Shown in pieces: positions 21,201 to 30,282 of a stretch of DNA of 64,000 nt. Every line of letters starts with the position of its first letter. Within the stretch, counting starts at the first letter, position 1. Below the pieces are notes generated by a model. The model saw only the letters and a program-made list of their open reading frames with translations. It was not told where the DNA came from and did not search any database. A program made the position numbers and the translations under genes. This DNA is from Lactobacillus kullabergensis (GTDB lineage Bacteria; Bacillota; Bacilli; Lactobacillales; Lactobacillaceae): positions 1,576,499-1,640,498 of the forward strand of contig NZ_KQ033871.1 of assembly GCF_000967195.1 (NCBI RefSeq). Reading direction: 5' to 3'.

Positions 21201-23151
21201 TAAAGGCGATACAACTGACAAAAAGAACCAAATTGATAAAATCACAAAAACTGCCAAAGATGATATTAACAGCGCCGGTAATGCTGCCAAAAATGAATCC
21301 ATTAGTTTACTTAAAGTAGAGGCAAATAACGATTTGGCTGATAAACACCAAAAAGCAGTTGCTGAACTAAAAGACAAATTTGGTGAAAATGCCGATACCA
21401 CCAGCGTTGATCAAGCCTACCAGGAGCATTCACGCGTCAATGGTGATTCACCTGCAGATATTGCAGCTGATAAGATTGCAGCTGAAAAAGAAATAGCTAA
21501 AGGTGCCGTAATTGACACCGTCACTAACGCTAAAAACCAAGTTGATAAATTAAAACATCAGGATGGCAACGATTATACTGATACTGAAAAACAGGCAATA
21601 AAAGACCGCATTGACCAAGAAGTAGCTAAAGCCAACTCGGATCAAACGGGCACTATTAGTCAAGCTCAAGATTCTACTGGAATAGAAACTGCCAGAAAGG
21701 ATGCAGTTGACAGAATAAGCAGTATTATTGTAAGCGATAGTAAAGAACTTGATGATGTTTTAAACAACAATAGCGAAGTACAAGGAGAAAGACTGAAAGC
21801 TGCCTATGATTCTGCAGTTAAAGCTCTTACAGACAGGTTTAAGGATAAAGCAAACACTACTAGCGTTGATCAAGCATACGAAAATGCTAAAGATGCGCTC
21901 AATGATCCTGCCAACGCGGATAATCTTGCTGCAACAGAATTAGCTGGTGAAAAGGCAATCGCTGCTGGGGCTCTAGCGGAGGCACAAAAAGCAGCTATAA
22001 GTGAAATTCAGTCCTCTAGCAATTACACTGAGCAGAAAAAGAAAGCTATTATTAACCAAATTGATACTGATATGAATACTGCTAAAGATGCTATTAATCA
22101 GCCTGAAGTTAATGATAGTCAGACCATTACTAAACTCTGTGATGATGCAATTAATCAACTTTATCTCGATAGTACAGATTCTGATACAATTGACCATATT
22201 CTTGATAGTAACGACAACAGTCAAGAAAATGATGATAACCATAGCAATAACATTAATACTAGTAGCAGCTCTGCCCCTGCTCCATTCAACCCTAACCCGG
22301 TTAATACTGTCGACAAAGAAGAAAAAGAGGAGTCAAAACTTGATTTAAGTCACAGCGAAGAATTAGCTCTAATGCATAATGCATACCTATATGATGAAAA
22401 TGGCAAGCGTGTAAATAAGGTTGTCCTTGGTGCCGGCTCAGTCATTACTTCGTACGGTACAAAAGTAATTAATGGGAAACACTATTACATTCTGGTTGAT
22501 AGGGGCAATAAGAACCAAGTCTACTATGTTGCTACTAGCAACGTAGTTTCAACAAGCCGAAAATTAAAACATAATGCTTATGTTTACAATAAACATGGCA
22601 AACGGATTAAGAAAGCTGGTATGTTAAGAAAAGGCAATAATATTAATACGTATGGCAGTGCAGTAACCATTCGAGGCAAGAAGTACTTTATTATTGCTCA
22701 AAACCGTTTTGTTAAAGCCGCAAATATTGCAGTCCAAAAAGCATCTGTTGCTACTGTTACCACAGCACCGATTACCGAAAAACCACAACCAGTAGTCGAA
22801 AAAGAAATTATGCACAATTCATATTTGTATGATAAGCAAGGAAAACGTGCCAATAAGTTAGTAATTCTTGTTGGTTCAAGTGTAAATACCGCTAACAAGC
22901 AATTAATTAATGGCAGGTCATTCTACGAACTGGAAGATGGTCTATTCGTTTCGGCTGCTAATATCGATTCCAAAAAGATCAAATTAAAGCATAACGCTTA
23001 TATTTATAGTCAACATGGCAATCGAATTAGTAAAAAAGGTTTGAAGAAAGGTAAAGCAGTTAAAACCTATGGCGATCCTGTCAAAATAAACAACAAGCAA
23101 TACTATATTATTGCTAAAAATAAGTTTGTTAAAAAAGCTAATTTTAAATAA
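12211..23151 (+). CDS. Giant YSIRK/DUF1542/SLAP surface adhesin (~3,646 aa)
   Basis: Very large cell-surface protein. The ATG at 12211 is chosen over the TTG at 12187 because AAGAAAGGA lies 7 nt before it. A YSIRK-type signal (HFSIRKLSIGAASVLLGF) with cleavage near VSADT is followed by a polar Ser/Thr/Asn-rich linker to ~210. Residues ~213-620 look like a right-handed beta-helix or pectate-lyase-like adhesive head (repeating N-rich strands, ITFRNIDF). Residues ~700-873 form a beta-sandwich. Residues ~877-3335 are tens of DUF1542-like helical modules (pattern LSxxEKxxY...A...I..A...GxxAI). About 260 C-terminal residues hold four SLAP repeats (MHNAYLYD, KHNAYVYN, MHNSYLYD, KHNAYIYS). There is no LPXTG motif, so the wall is bound through SLAP. 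Only about three cysteines are visible. Likely role: long-reach adhesion; ligand unknown. Confidence 0.9.
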   Translation: MLGKNNNNERVKKMAMQAKQDHFSIRKLSIGAASVLLGFTYLGLSSKTVSADTVIPPQQISKKSKVTAKIDAQATPTPTPRDDAAQNSTTATNNITKTTKPESEPNLGTFSGLSSFLRENSSNNEQSNAKVKTDGEDTNAVKDDKQNSVTGNMQNDNAQKSQDEMVDSTVVNISDSVQPEQKQDSLTAKITNRDLRDVGEKRRSVGNWKDFINALADSNVSEIDITNNISADKETGHNRYTLQGRNLLIKSAGNAKYTLDFKSNHPTLSSNSSLDITYENLILKSTDYYGVINASNMNRGQTAKITFRNIDFYGSQLTYTKNNTDIIFEGKIHAETVKIPSNIGGWFDGNNQQLLEFTNSNNSITFKAGCHFDGSTFGGTLIEMRGEGNSLNVEQGAVVNLTPLKTYDGSNGANNSEHGNPVSAIFISDDAQVTVHGQVNINIGQSEGINYVGRQNNGQARAIYLDNAKSKVNISKNGAITVNTNGNISTKNKQNLIYIGGDFAINSGGALKITGQNMGNYTGSLVQIDGTANVQNGGFEIQLVGDAGTGAIKLVDVANTGQLIVNNPTSLVLDAHLNNNDRTSIIGDNKITVTNVRQYLNLGELLNGSALGSNLVLPPFHVLQVEKTAKTVAVNKLEVLNGQRIFDLEKVKKDSPQLSAILKALENFQKLLQNYNHQSYDQLFRAIVEAAFSNKDNPGYNNIRFTPANQSGFLDIDPEDVTVTSQEDGSKLVKGHVLYYDLAKDGPDSDGFFKNILPGGTEAYVLARFKDSGVYRNGQAVIDSTIANPYAETVDTYRGEANDLAALPTKFAAKVAPDGTFTITIPAEITTRMAKDATIQLTPHANFIEYSPLDIASGDRPTIVSLGIKPFSAIQQEAAQAIIAAINAAKTNKPSSLTADQEKALTDALNEAAKYAANSRDSNYDSGKSVYGVQPSKTAISEVNNRKNTVLDLVEKAIQTAQSQAEYENAKKGAKDKLASQANEQISKFPSQTEKINAAKDKAISTVDAPETNATNIDQVVNDGINAINQAGKDYRDNVKTDINQAITKVENAIDAVSKDENVKSPVDELINGIKDKLKQPKEIVAPDGDLDQDDNEAAINNHQKEAKALLPSVQDTIDAIAALEAAAKKQIAQYGDDRPEIQDALTQAIKDIINSNNPKDNLNNGIDKINGTHTDKVKDQVAKDIKETAAQAKERIQNSDLTADEQKQYLDEIEQVVADTTTTTGDTSKSIYGTDDDEIINKRKAAAESLINKAAAKAEIADYTKGYENVLGQVGQAETAMTDALAAIDKIEDNAASSQNIVQEEKTAKENILNAFKENAKAQVKQDADIAKSNLGVTKETNIDDAVTNAGNTIDSHNSATDIKQDIIDGKKNVLNSYKAAAKKQIEQDATKAKNNLGVEQESNIDNAVTNATNTIASHDSLTAINQDIIDGKQNVLSAYKAAAKKQLETVKQDIVNKIQNNPNLTAKNKDDAANKASELLTGSQGYNSRIDNAETIADINTATKEGTAALNNLLDKQNLSGRRNQAIAAIQDAKDKAIATITNNKNLSDEEKTKYQELINTATAASVAKITQDEDENAIETDRDNAIKNITGYQENAANTGSNNLNKQRQDAIKEVEEAANNALSTIDDFDDTVLSPEDKQHYQETINKDLANAKAAINAAKDNDGVNSARQAGKTSINEDLAASQLIVAKSQANIALQDEKKKDLDTINQAFTDNKINSEQKDALTDKINGFYETATSKVYNDLTAEQVAKDRDNGIAAMASVASSIASEEAKYLEQQKDDALTNKDTGLNALAEKIRTSIEKDPNLSGKEKGDYYDEISSALTSAKTDIQNAHSQDEIATATNAGREALNKILANVVLQSSKSAALKELLNTCTDVSNQITNLQNVNSTTKDGLIKQLTDYYNDAVAKVKNVPAAQVDSEKQQGIDNMNTVVRDAQSLDTNIDHAKQEVDKQADQAISTINQSAMSDADKTQTIAKINDERTKAKQNIELQKNNDAVDKAKNDGKDAIGQVAATAMTADLENAKHHSEEAINQAAQEAISRLKSSYDTLSAEEKEEASSQYNQAISDINQAVADAKSKLQNGKTKDGINKITTDTINAINKAEASGNLAITKAQARKAIKDVADEIKNNLKDKKDQDSVDSILENAASAITAAEDSSTVLNIRDSAINHIKGIKTTADSNDAAKIKNAKDEAIKALTAELNGQTNNPGAPGILAQIDQITGLSAEEKAQYTSQATAAKNKAVSQVNGQQTTDDIASAKTTGIINIDKALSAAQLQAAKNNANKYLENIAKTAATDIQKIEQSALSDTEKAQQIDLINSNKETAIQNINKAQSPDEVEKVKQGAENAITGIVQNAKENAALLQEQNAAYNSLVEQAKKLSQRLNDDRLHNKIDQNQYDDLSKAISDALSAAKAEISAATHLDKINDARSKSETALNNIGSDIDKEEALTKALNDLQTAAISAKAKADKTEDSAVADKMKAQIDQEQKKAAANIIAARNNKQNTITQIQTAASEGIATISKLGDDFDNKNQIVKGLKEYAASAKTDIDGLDLAGNDVASGYKDIERVLNNFISLIYAGTRDKLSQLEQDAKTNIDQAKLPSQLTAEKNNLINKFKEYLKNKGEIASVATNLEQDQIEGLQKQLDEAVNRTIDKIAGVKLDNTYENALAQAQNAQQGKAQQDEIPNFGKKEIDRIFQVAQEKAEIVKAKQEAISQVEQAQKEANDAIEKSGLSPADQQKQKDQIKTIVEQAKTDINSVQQSETEAKDQINGKRDQAVDKFSVIKDQAALAGQKTKAEGILKDKQTKAHNIIDQSQLTVEQKKAAKAAIDDAYQQSFQDIEKATAISDIPDEANIGQNIDRLLTKPETGTEPEWFNDEQKNAFAGANGVTGIKNAYKTLKDRLKDKLAQEVLDRIDEQIKAIDEAQNIQTVSAAYDEAMTIINKENAKADIDEEADKVTKEIDVNNKLSTESKDRLKEQIKNDSQKAKDKIDAVNAPKGDTTDKKNQIDKITKTAKDDINSAGNAAKNESISLLKVEANNDLADKHQKAVAELKDKFGENADTTSVDQAYQEHSRVNGDSPADIAADKIAAEKEIAKGAVIDTVTNAKNQVDKLKHQDGNDYTDTEKQAIKDRIDQEVAKANSDQTGTISQAQDSTGIETARKDAVDRISSIIVSDSKELDDVLNNNSEVQGERLKAAYDSAVKALTDRFKDKANTTSVDQAYENAKDALNDPANADNLAATELAGEKAIAAGALAEAQKAAISEIQSSSNYTEQKKKAIINQIDTDMNTAKDAINQPEVNDSQTITKLCDDAINQLYLDSTDSDTIDHILDSNDNSQENDDNHSNNINTSSSSAPAPFNPNPVNTVDKEEKEESKLDLSHSEELALMHNAYLYDENGKRVNKVVLGAGSVITSYGTKVINGKHYYILVDRGNKNQVYYVATSNVVSTSRKLKHNAYVYNKHGKRIKKAGMLRKGNNINTYGSAVTIRGKKYFIIAQNRFVKAANIAVQKASVATVTTAPITEKPQPVVEKEIMHNSYLYDKQGKRANKLVILVGSSVNTANKQLINGRSFYELEDGLFVSAANIDSKKIKLKHNAYIYSQHGNRISKKGLKKGKAVKTYGDPVKINNKQYYIIAKNKFVKKANFK
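16185..16560 (+). repeat. Recent tandem module duplication inside the giant adhesin gene
   Basis: Two adjacent ~56-residue modules are nearly identical: 'AKSNLGVTKETNIDDAVTNA' against 'AKNNLGVEQESNIDNAVTNA', both followed by '(D/N)QDIIDGK(K/Q)NVL' and '(S/A)YKAAAKKQ(I/L)E'. DNA identity is also high (GACATTATTGATGGTAAAAA against GATATTATTGACGGTAAGCA). Other stalk modules are much more diverged, so this is a young duplication. Confidence 0.8.
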
Positions 23152-23165
23152 TTAATTTTACATCA

Positions 23166-23203
23166 ATAGCTCCAGAAGTTTAAAACTCTGGAGCTATTTT
23201 TTT
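23166..23203 (+). terminator. Terminator of the giant adhesin gene
   Basis: Perfect 11-bp stem ATAGCTCCAGA / TCTGGAGCTAT followed by seven T residues, starting 15 nt after the stop. Confidence 0.92.
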
Positions 23204-23220
23204 AGTTATACTGTAAATAA

Positions 23221-23249
23221 AATGAGCTGGAAAAATCTTCCAGCTCATT
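23221..23249 (-). terminator. Terminator of glmU
   Basis: 12-bp stem AATGAGCTGGAA / TTCCAGCTCATT with T-tracts on both strands. It lies 8 nt past the glmU stop and also backs up the opposing terminator. Confidence 0.85.
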
Positions 23250-23256
23250 TTTAATC

Positions 23257-24642
23257 TTATTTCCAATTCGGATCATCAGACAAAGGCAATTTATGCCAGT
23301 AATCAGGTTTATTTACCTGACGACCGCGAGCAATCGCCATATCATATTTGGCCACATCTTTGGTAATTGTTGAGTCTGCTGCCACAAAGGCATGGTCAGC
23401 AATATTAACTGGTGCAACTAAAGTAGCACCTGAGCCAATGAACGCACGATCACCCACGTTAGTATGATCTTTTTTCACGCCGTCATAATTAGCGAAAATA
23501 GTGCCACAGCCAACATTAACATCTTTACCCAAAGTAGCATCCCCGATATAAGTCAAATGACCTACTTTAGAATTTTCACCAATTTCAGCATTTTTAATTT
23601 CTACAAAGTTTCCGATATGGACACCCTTTCTTAGGATTGCTTTAGGGCGCAAATGAGAATTAGGGCCAACATCTGAAAATTCATCCATCTCAGCTTGTTC
23701 AACTGTTGAAGAAGTTACAGTAACATTGTTACCAACTTTGGAATCAATAATCCTGGAGCCAGAAGTTATTAAACAGTCGTTCCCAATTTCAGTATTGCCC
23801 TTAATCACGACATTGCCTTCAATCTGCGTATCACAGCCAATTTTAACATTCGCATCAATATAAGCCGTATCAGGATCAATGAAAGTTACACCATTTGCCA
23901 TATGCATTTTATTAATCCTTTTTTGCATAATTTTGGTAGCTTGAGTCAAAGCTGATCGATCGTTAACTCCCAGGCTCTCGCTGAAATCTGGCATTTTGTA
24001 TGCACCAATTCTTTGACCTTCATTACGCAAAATTTCTAGCACATCAGTTAAATAATATTCTCCTTGAGCATTTTGATTATCGACCTTTTTTAAGGCACTA
24101 AATAACAATTGATTGTCAAAGCAAAAAACACCGGTATTAATTTCGTTGATTTTTAATTCATCTGCTGTGGCGTCTTTTTGTTCAACAATCCTTAAAACAT
24201 TATCTTGATCGTCTCGAATAATGCGACCGTAGCCATAAGGATTAGGAGCTTGAGCGGTCAAAACGGTAGCCGCATTGCCTTTGCTTTGATGGTAATTAAA
24301 TAATTTTTGAAAAGTTTGGCTTGTAAATAATGGCGTATCACCTGTAATTACCAAAGTAGCACCTTTTTCTGCTGCTAACTCATCTGCAGCAGTTAAAACT
24401 GCATCGCCCGTACCAAGTTGCTTTTTTTGTAAAACAAACTCAGACTTAGCGGCAAGCACTTTTTTAACTTCTTCTGCACCATTACCCACAATTGTAACTA
24501 TTTTATCTGGTTTTATTGCTTGCGCTGCTTCAACAACATATTCGACCATTGACTTGCCGCATACTTGGTGTAAGACCTTGTACAACTTTGATTTCATGCG
24601 GGTTCCTTTGCCCGCTGCCAGAACAATTACAAACTTTTTCAT
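23257..24642 (-). CDS. glmU: Bifunctional UDP-GlcNAc pyrophosphorylase / GlcN-1-P acetyltransferase
   Basis: 461 aa, the usual GlmU length. The N-terminal nucleotidyltransferase has '[18 protein letters not shown]' (8-25), the UTP-binding signature, then 'TGDTPLF' and 'INTGVFCFD'. The C-terminal ~200 residues are a left-handed beta-helix of hexapeptide repeats (e.g. '[27 protein letters not shown]', split over turns) that acetylates GlcN-1-P. It supplies UDP-GlcNAc for peptidoglycan and teichoic acids in the cytoplasm. AGAGG precedes the ATG. It lies 61 nt after purR in the same direction, the conserved purR-glmU arrangement of lactobacilli, and is probably co-transcribed. Confidence 0.97.
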   Translation of the reverse strand: MKKFVIVLAAGKGTRMKSKLYKVLHQVCGKSMVEYVVEAAQAIKPDKIVTIVGNGAEEVKKVLAAKSEFVLQKKQLGTGDAVLTAADELAAEKGATLVITGDTPLFTSQTFQKLFNYHQSKGNAATVLTAQAPNPYGYGRIIRDDQDNVLRIVEQKDATADELKINEINTGVFCFDNQLLFSALKKVDNQNAQGEYYLTDVLEILRNEGQRIGAYKMPDFSESLGVNDRSALTQATKIMQKRINKMHMANGVTFIDPDTAYIDANVKIGCDTQIEGNVVIKGNTEIGNDCLITSGSRIIDSKVGNNVTVTSSTVEQAEMDEFSDVGPNSHLRPKAILRKGVHIGNFVEIKNAEIGENSKVGHLTYIGDATLGKDVNVGCGTIFANYDGVKKDHTNVGDRAFIGSGATLVAPVNIADHAFVAADSTITKDVAKYDMAIARGRQVNKPDYWHKLPLSDDPNWK

Positions 24643-24703
24643 TAATTTTAGCCTCTTTTATTTTCCTAGATTATTATTATATTTTAGTATATCATCTTAT
24701 AAA

Positions 24704-25534
24704 CTAAAAGCGGTCAAAATCGGTGTGCGCAATTAACGAACCTGGCTCTGCCACAATGACTTTCTTTTTGTCGTCAATTCTTTTAATTTTTACTAAAGAA
24801 AGATGGCCCTCAATTAATTTAACATCATCAAAATCTGCTTCACATAAAACGCAAACACCAGCAATATTACCATTAAATTCTCTAACTAATTGCTGCATTC
24901 CTGTTAAAGTACCACCCGCCATCATATAGTCATCTATGAGCAAAACATTAGAATTTTCTTTTAACACTCTAGTTGGCAATTCCATTTTAGAAACACGATC
25001 AAGTGAAGAAGAAATATAGTTTACTGAAACCGTCGCACCTTCTGTTACTTTTGAACGTTTACGTGCAATGATAAATGGCACATTTAAATAGCGTGCAACT
25101 GCCTGTGCTAAAGCAATACCCTTAGTTTCAATAGTCATTACAACATTAATGTCAGAATATGCATACCTGGTGGCAATTAATTTGCCTATCTTGTCTAAGT
25201 CTTGCGGATTACCAATGATATCGGACAGGTAAACGAAACCTCCCGCTAAAATACGGTCAGGATCTTCAATACGACTAGCCAGTTCATTTAAATACTTCTG
25301 AGCATGCTTTTTACCCCAAAAAGGAATATAGCGCACACCACCAGCCGCACCTGCTACAGTTTCTAAAATACCATCTTGATTATTTGCTAAGGTGTGTTTC
25401 AAAATGGCAAGGTCTTCCGAGATCGAAGACTTTGCCGCACCATATCTTTTTGCAAAAAATGGCAGCGGAATTAAGTCATGTGGTCGTTCCATCAAATATT
25501 TAGTCATATCAACTAATCTCTCTGAACGTTTCAT
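24704..25534 (-). CDS. purR: Purine operon regulator PurR
   Basis: 276 aa, normal for Gram-positive PurR. An N-terminal winged-helix domain (~1-75, 'RLVDMTKYLMERPHDLIPLPFFAKRYG' region) is followed by a phosphoribosyltransferase-like domain. That domain contains the PRPP-binding loop 'LLIDDYMMAGGT' near residue 200. The domain senses PRPP rather than catalysing transfer, which is established for Bacillus and Lactococcus PurR. AGGAGGG precedes the ATG. It is followed by glmU. It may control the nucleoside-import operon at 43-50 kb, but I found no convincing PurBox there. Confidence 0.95.
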   Translation of the reverse strand: MKRSERLVDMTKYLMERPHDLIPLPFFAKRYGAAKSSISEDLAILKHTLANNQDGILETVAGAAGGVRYIPFWGKKHAQKYLNELASRIEDPDRILAGGFVYLSDIIGNPQDLDKIGKLIATRYAYSDINVVMTIETKGIALAQAVARYLNVPFIIARKRSKVTEGATVSVNYISSSLDRVSKMELPTRVLKENSNVLLIDDYMMAGGTLTGMQQLVREFNGNIAGVCVLCEADFDDVKLIEGHLSLVKIKRIDDKKKVIVAEPGSLIAHTDFDRF

Positions 25535-25596
25535 AGAATTACCCTCCTATTGTTTGTCTTTTGCCAGTTACTACTATACACTCAACCATAAAAAAA

Positions 25597-25626
25597 GGCA
25601 CTAACATTTTACCAAATGTTAATGCC
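25597..25626 (-). terminator. Terminator of veg
   Basis: Stem GGCACTAACATTT / AAATGTTAATGCC (13 bp, one mismatch), loop TACC. On the minus strand it is followed by a run of T, 31 nt past the veg stop. Confidence 0.85.
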
Positions 25627-25656
25627 AAAAAGTATTATTTAGATATCGCTTTAGTT

Positions 25657-25902
25657 TTACTGCACAGCGTTATCAAATTTTAATGTAATGTTTTTGGTTA
25701 ACAAATCCGTATAACTATAAGAAACATGTTCAAAATTGTTTGAATCTTGGTCTAAATCAACTACAAAAACTGCGGGAAAAGTATTCTTTAAAATTCCACG
25801 TCTTTTTGTAACTTTCTTACGTCCGGCTCTTGCAACTACAGTCAACGAATCACCCAAATGTGAATCCAGCTTACTCTTAATGGTCATAATAGATGTTGGC
25901 AA
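25657..25902 (-). CDS. veg: Veg family protein
   Basis: An 81-aa protein of the Veg family, small conserved Firmicute proteins linked in Bacillus subtilis to biofilm-gene control. Conserved core: 'LDSHLGDSL', 'RAGRKKVTKRRGIL', 'FPAVFVVDLDQDSNNFEHVSYSYTDLLT'. The start is TTG at 25902, giving MPTSIMTIK as in other Veg proteins. A possible TTG at 25911 abuts the ribosome site (AAAGGAG, 25912-25918) and is rejected; 25902 leaves 9 nt. It lies downstream of rsmA, as in many Firmicutes. Confidence 0.93.
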   Translation of the reverse strand: MPTSIMTIKSKLDSHLGDSLTVVARAGRKKVTKRRGILKNTFPAVFVVDLDQDSNNFEHVSYSYTDLLTKNITLKFDNAVQ

Positions 25903-25986
25903 TGAAAACAACTCCTTTGGAGTGAATTATACCACTTTATTATTATTTTTTCAATTCTTTTTAAAAACAACCACAGAATATTTTCG

Positions 25987-26880
25987 TCAATTTTTAACTG
26001 GGACACTTGCAGCAATTTGGACAAATTGCTTAAGAGTCAGCTGTTCAGGACGAACTCGGGAATCGACGCCTAACGACTTAATTAAATGTGTTCGATCTTC
26101 ATTGTTCGGTATGAGTGCTTTCAAGTTGTTATTTAATGTTTTCCGCCTTTGTGCAAAGCACATCTTAACTACCCAATTAAAGTGCTTAGAATCAGCTATA
26201 TCGATTTTACTTTCTGCGGGCAAAGGTGTTAAAACCACGACACTAGAGTCAACCTTTGGTCTGGGAATAAAGGAAGAACTTGTTACAGTCATAAATGTCT
26301 TAACGGCCATTTCTGTTTGAACGGCGATTGTTAAAGGCCCATATTCTTTTGTTCCTGAATGAGCACTTAAACGATCTGCCACTTCTTTTTGCATCATCAG
26401 CGTTAAACTAGCAAATTCTAATTCAGAATTATTAAGGAAGAAAATAATTGGCGTTGTGATGTAATAAGGCAAATTCGCTACAACTTTGACCGGTTTGCTT
26501 AAATCAAAAAAATCTTTCAAATCTTGCTTAAAATCAGCCTTCAGTATGTCCTCTATCTTTAATTTAAAACGTTGATCCAAAGGATAACCGTTTATTTTTT
26601 TCGGTAATTCATTTTGTAATACTTTTAAAAGATTTTCATCAACTTCATAAGCAAAAACCTTTGCGCCGGCATCCAGTAATTGCTCAGTTAAGGAGCCAAT
26701 CCCAGGGCCAATTTCGATTACCTGGTCATCGGGTTTAATTGCTGCCGCTTTGACAATACCATGAAGAGCGTCCAGGTCTACTAAAAAATTCTGACCCAGG
26801 CTCTTTTTAGCTTTCATAAAATAGCGATTAATAATTGCCTGAGTTCTAACAGGGGAACCAATGGGAATCTCACTGCTCAT
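25987..26880 (-). CDS. rsmA: 16S rRNA (A1518/A1519) dimethyltransferase
   Basis: 297 aa, family length. After '[11 protein letters not shown]' comes the SAM-binding loop '[16 protein letters not shown]', then the catalytic NLPY motif ('[12 protein letters not shown]'). A C-terminal helical domain with '[13 protein letters not shown]' completes it. It dimethylates two adenines in helix 45 of 16S rRNA; its loss gives kasugamycin resistance. Longer in-frame starts up to 27024 are spurious because the ATG at 26880 has GAGGAGGT and overlaps rnmV by 11 nt. It forms an operon with metG, tatD and rnmV. Confidence 0.97.
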   Translation of the reverse strand: MSSEIPIGSPVRTQAIINRYFMKAKKSLGQNFLVDLDALHGIVKAAAIKPDDQVIEIGPGIGSLTEQLLDAGAKVFAYEVDENLLKVLQNELPKKINGYPLDQRFKLKIEDILKADFKQDLKDFFDLSKPVKVVANLPYYITTPIIFFLNNSELEFASLTLMMQKEVADRLSAHSGTKEYGPLTIAVQTEMAVKTFMTVTSSSFIPRPKVDSSVVVLTPLPAESKIDIADSKHFNWVVKMCFAQRRKTLNNNLKALIPNNEDRTHLIKSLGVDSRVRPEQLTLKQFVQIAASVPVKN

Positions 26881-27436
26881 CTTGTACCTCCTCAACTGCT
26901 TCTTTAAGTTCAGAAAGTGAAATACCAAAAGTTTGTAAACGGTGATAAAACTGCTTACCATTTCCATAACCAATGCGCAGTTTATTGCCAACTTTTTCAC
27001 GTATTTTGCGTGAATTAGGGCCACTTGCTAAACCCAATTTTTGATACTTTTCTCTTGTTAAATCAGTATTTGGCACCTTTTTTTCATGTAAATCACTCAG
27101 AGCTTTTTTTAAAGCCTCTTTTGATGCATGTTCAACGCCAAGGGAACCTTTTTTATGAGGCTCTCCCTCTTTACGAGTAATAAAAGCCTGTTTAGCTGTT
27201 GGTACTGCCTGAGTCACCAGACGCCTTATTCTCTCACCATTTAAATCAGGATCAGTCAAAACAATAATTTCTCTTTTGCATGCCAATTCCTGCAGTTCCG
27301 CAAGTACAGTTTCAGGAACATCTGAACCATTGGTTTCAATTGTTTCAATACCTGGGAAAAATTGCTTAAGCCGAATTGTATCGTCTTTTCCCTCAACGAC
27401 TACGACGGCATCAAAATGTTTTTTAGTTAAGTCCAT
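26870..27436 (-). CDS. rnmV: Ribonuclease M5
   Basis: 188 aa. A TOPRIM domain at the N-terminus shows the catalytic 'VVVEGKDD' (~11-18) and '[13 protein letters not shown]' (~75-87). The C-terminus is the M5-specific domain. It matures 5S rRNA precursors. It overlaps tatD by 14 nt and rsmA by 11 nt, so translation is coupled. GAGGG lies close before the ATG. The order tatD-rnmV-rsmA is conserved in Firmicutes. Confidence 0.96.
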   Translation of the reverse strand: MDLTKKHFDAVVVVEGKDDTIRLKQFFPGIETIETNGSDVPETVLAELQELACKREIIVLTDPDLNGERIRRLVTQAVPTAKQAFITRKEGEPHKKGSLGVEHASKEALKKALSDLHEKKVPNTDLTREKYQKLGLASGPNSRKIREKVGNKLRIGYGNGKQFYHRLQTFGISLSELKEAVEEVQDEQ

Positions 27437-28189
27437 AGACCCTCATTGTATTTGCATATGTTGCCTGAGCAACCTCATCTAGCGGAAGACCTTTTAATTC
27501 AGCAATTGCACGTGCCACATAATAAACATTACCCGGTTCATTTTGCCTGCCGCGGTATGGTTTAGGAGTGAGATAAGGTGCATCAGTTTCAACCAATAAC
27601 CGTTCTAAAGGAGTTTTTTGAGCTGCTTCATGTACCTCCACCGCTTTAGTAAAGGAAACAACCCCAGAATAAGAAAAATATACATTCAAATCTAAGAATT
27701 TGGTCAGCCATGAAATGTCACCGTTAAAGCTATGCAAAATTGCACCATATTCCAAATTGCTGTTTTTTAGTATTTCGTAACAATCCCCAAACGCATCTCT
27801 AGTGTGGATATCAACTGGCTTTTTTAATTCATAGGCCAGTTCAACCTGCCTGGCAAAAACTTCTCTTTGTTTGTCACGCGGAGATTCATCCCAATAATAG
27901 TCAAGTCCTACTTCACCTACGGCCACAACCCCGGGAAGCTGCACTTGCTCGATCAGTAAATCTTCTGCTTTTTGGTCATAATCTTTGGCAACATCAGGAC
28001 AATAGCCCACCATCGCATAGACTTGCGTAAAACGTTGACTTAAATCAATGGCACGCTTGTTAAAATCAGGATCCTGCCCTGCACAAATTATTTTAGTCAC
28101 ACCCAGTTTTTGCGCACGTTCAAGATAAAATTCTTCTTTACCGCGAAACGGCTCATCCTGTAAATGAGTATGGTTATCAATTAACTCCA

Positions 28190-28190
<1 letters not shown>
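27423..28190 (-). CDS. TatD-family metal-dependent deoxyribonuclease
   Basis: 255 aa. An amidohydrolase-like TIM barrel with metal ligands in 'NHTHLQDE' (6-13), 'GEVGLDYY' (~93), 'VDIHTRDAF' (~130), 'ILHSFNGD' (~155) and 'VETDAPYLTPKP' (~203). Family members are 3'-5' exonucleases involved in DNA repair. Its start overlaps the metG stop as TAATG, and there is no separate ribosome site, so translation is coupled. Confidence 0.94.
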
Positions 28191-30190
<2,000 letters not shown>

Positions 30191-30282
30191 TTAATTATAT
30201 TATATTATACTACACCAATAAAAAAGCGAATTCCTTACGGAGTCCTCTTTTTTAGTAGATATTTAGCATTTTAGGCTTATTT

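Noticed and set aside
21012..21401. 129-codon open frame on the minus strand inside the giant adhesin gene (and similar ones at 17914-18330, 19476-19727)
   Set aside because: Shadows of the repetitive Ala/Lys/Asp-rich coding sequence; no ribosome sites, and hydrophobic Leu/Ser-rich translation is the usual antisense artefact.
14800..22220. Repetitive DNA considered as a CRISPR array or satellite
   Set aside because: Repeats are long diverged protein-coding modules in one frame, not short identical repeats with unique spacers; no cas genes.
25736..26320. 194-codon plus-strand frame opposite veg and rsmA
   Set aside because: Entirely antisense to two well-supported genes and without a ribosome site.
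30222..30258. Hairpin between mgtA and metG as a strong terminator
   Set aside because: Stem is imperfect (several mismatches), so I did not list it, although some terminator is expected there.
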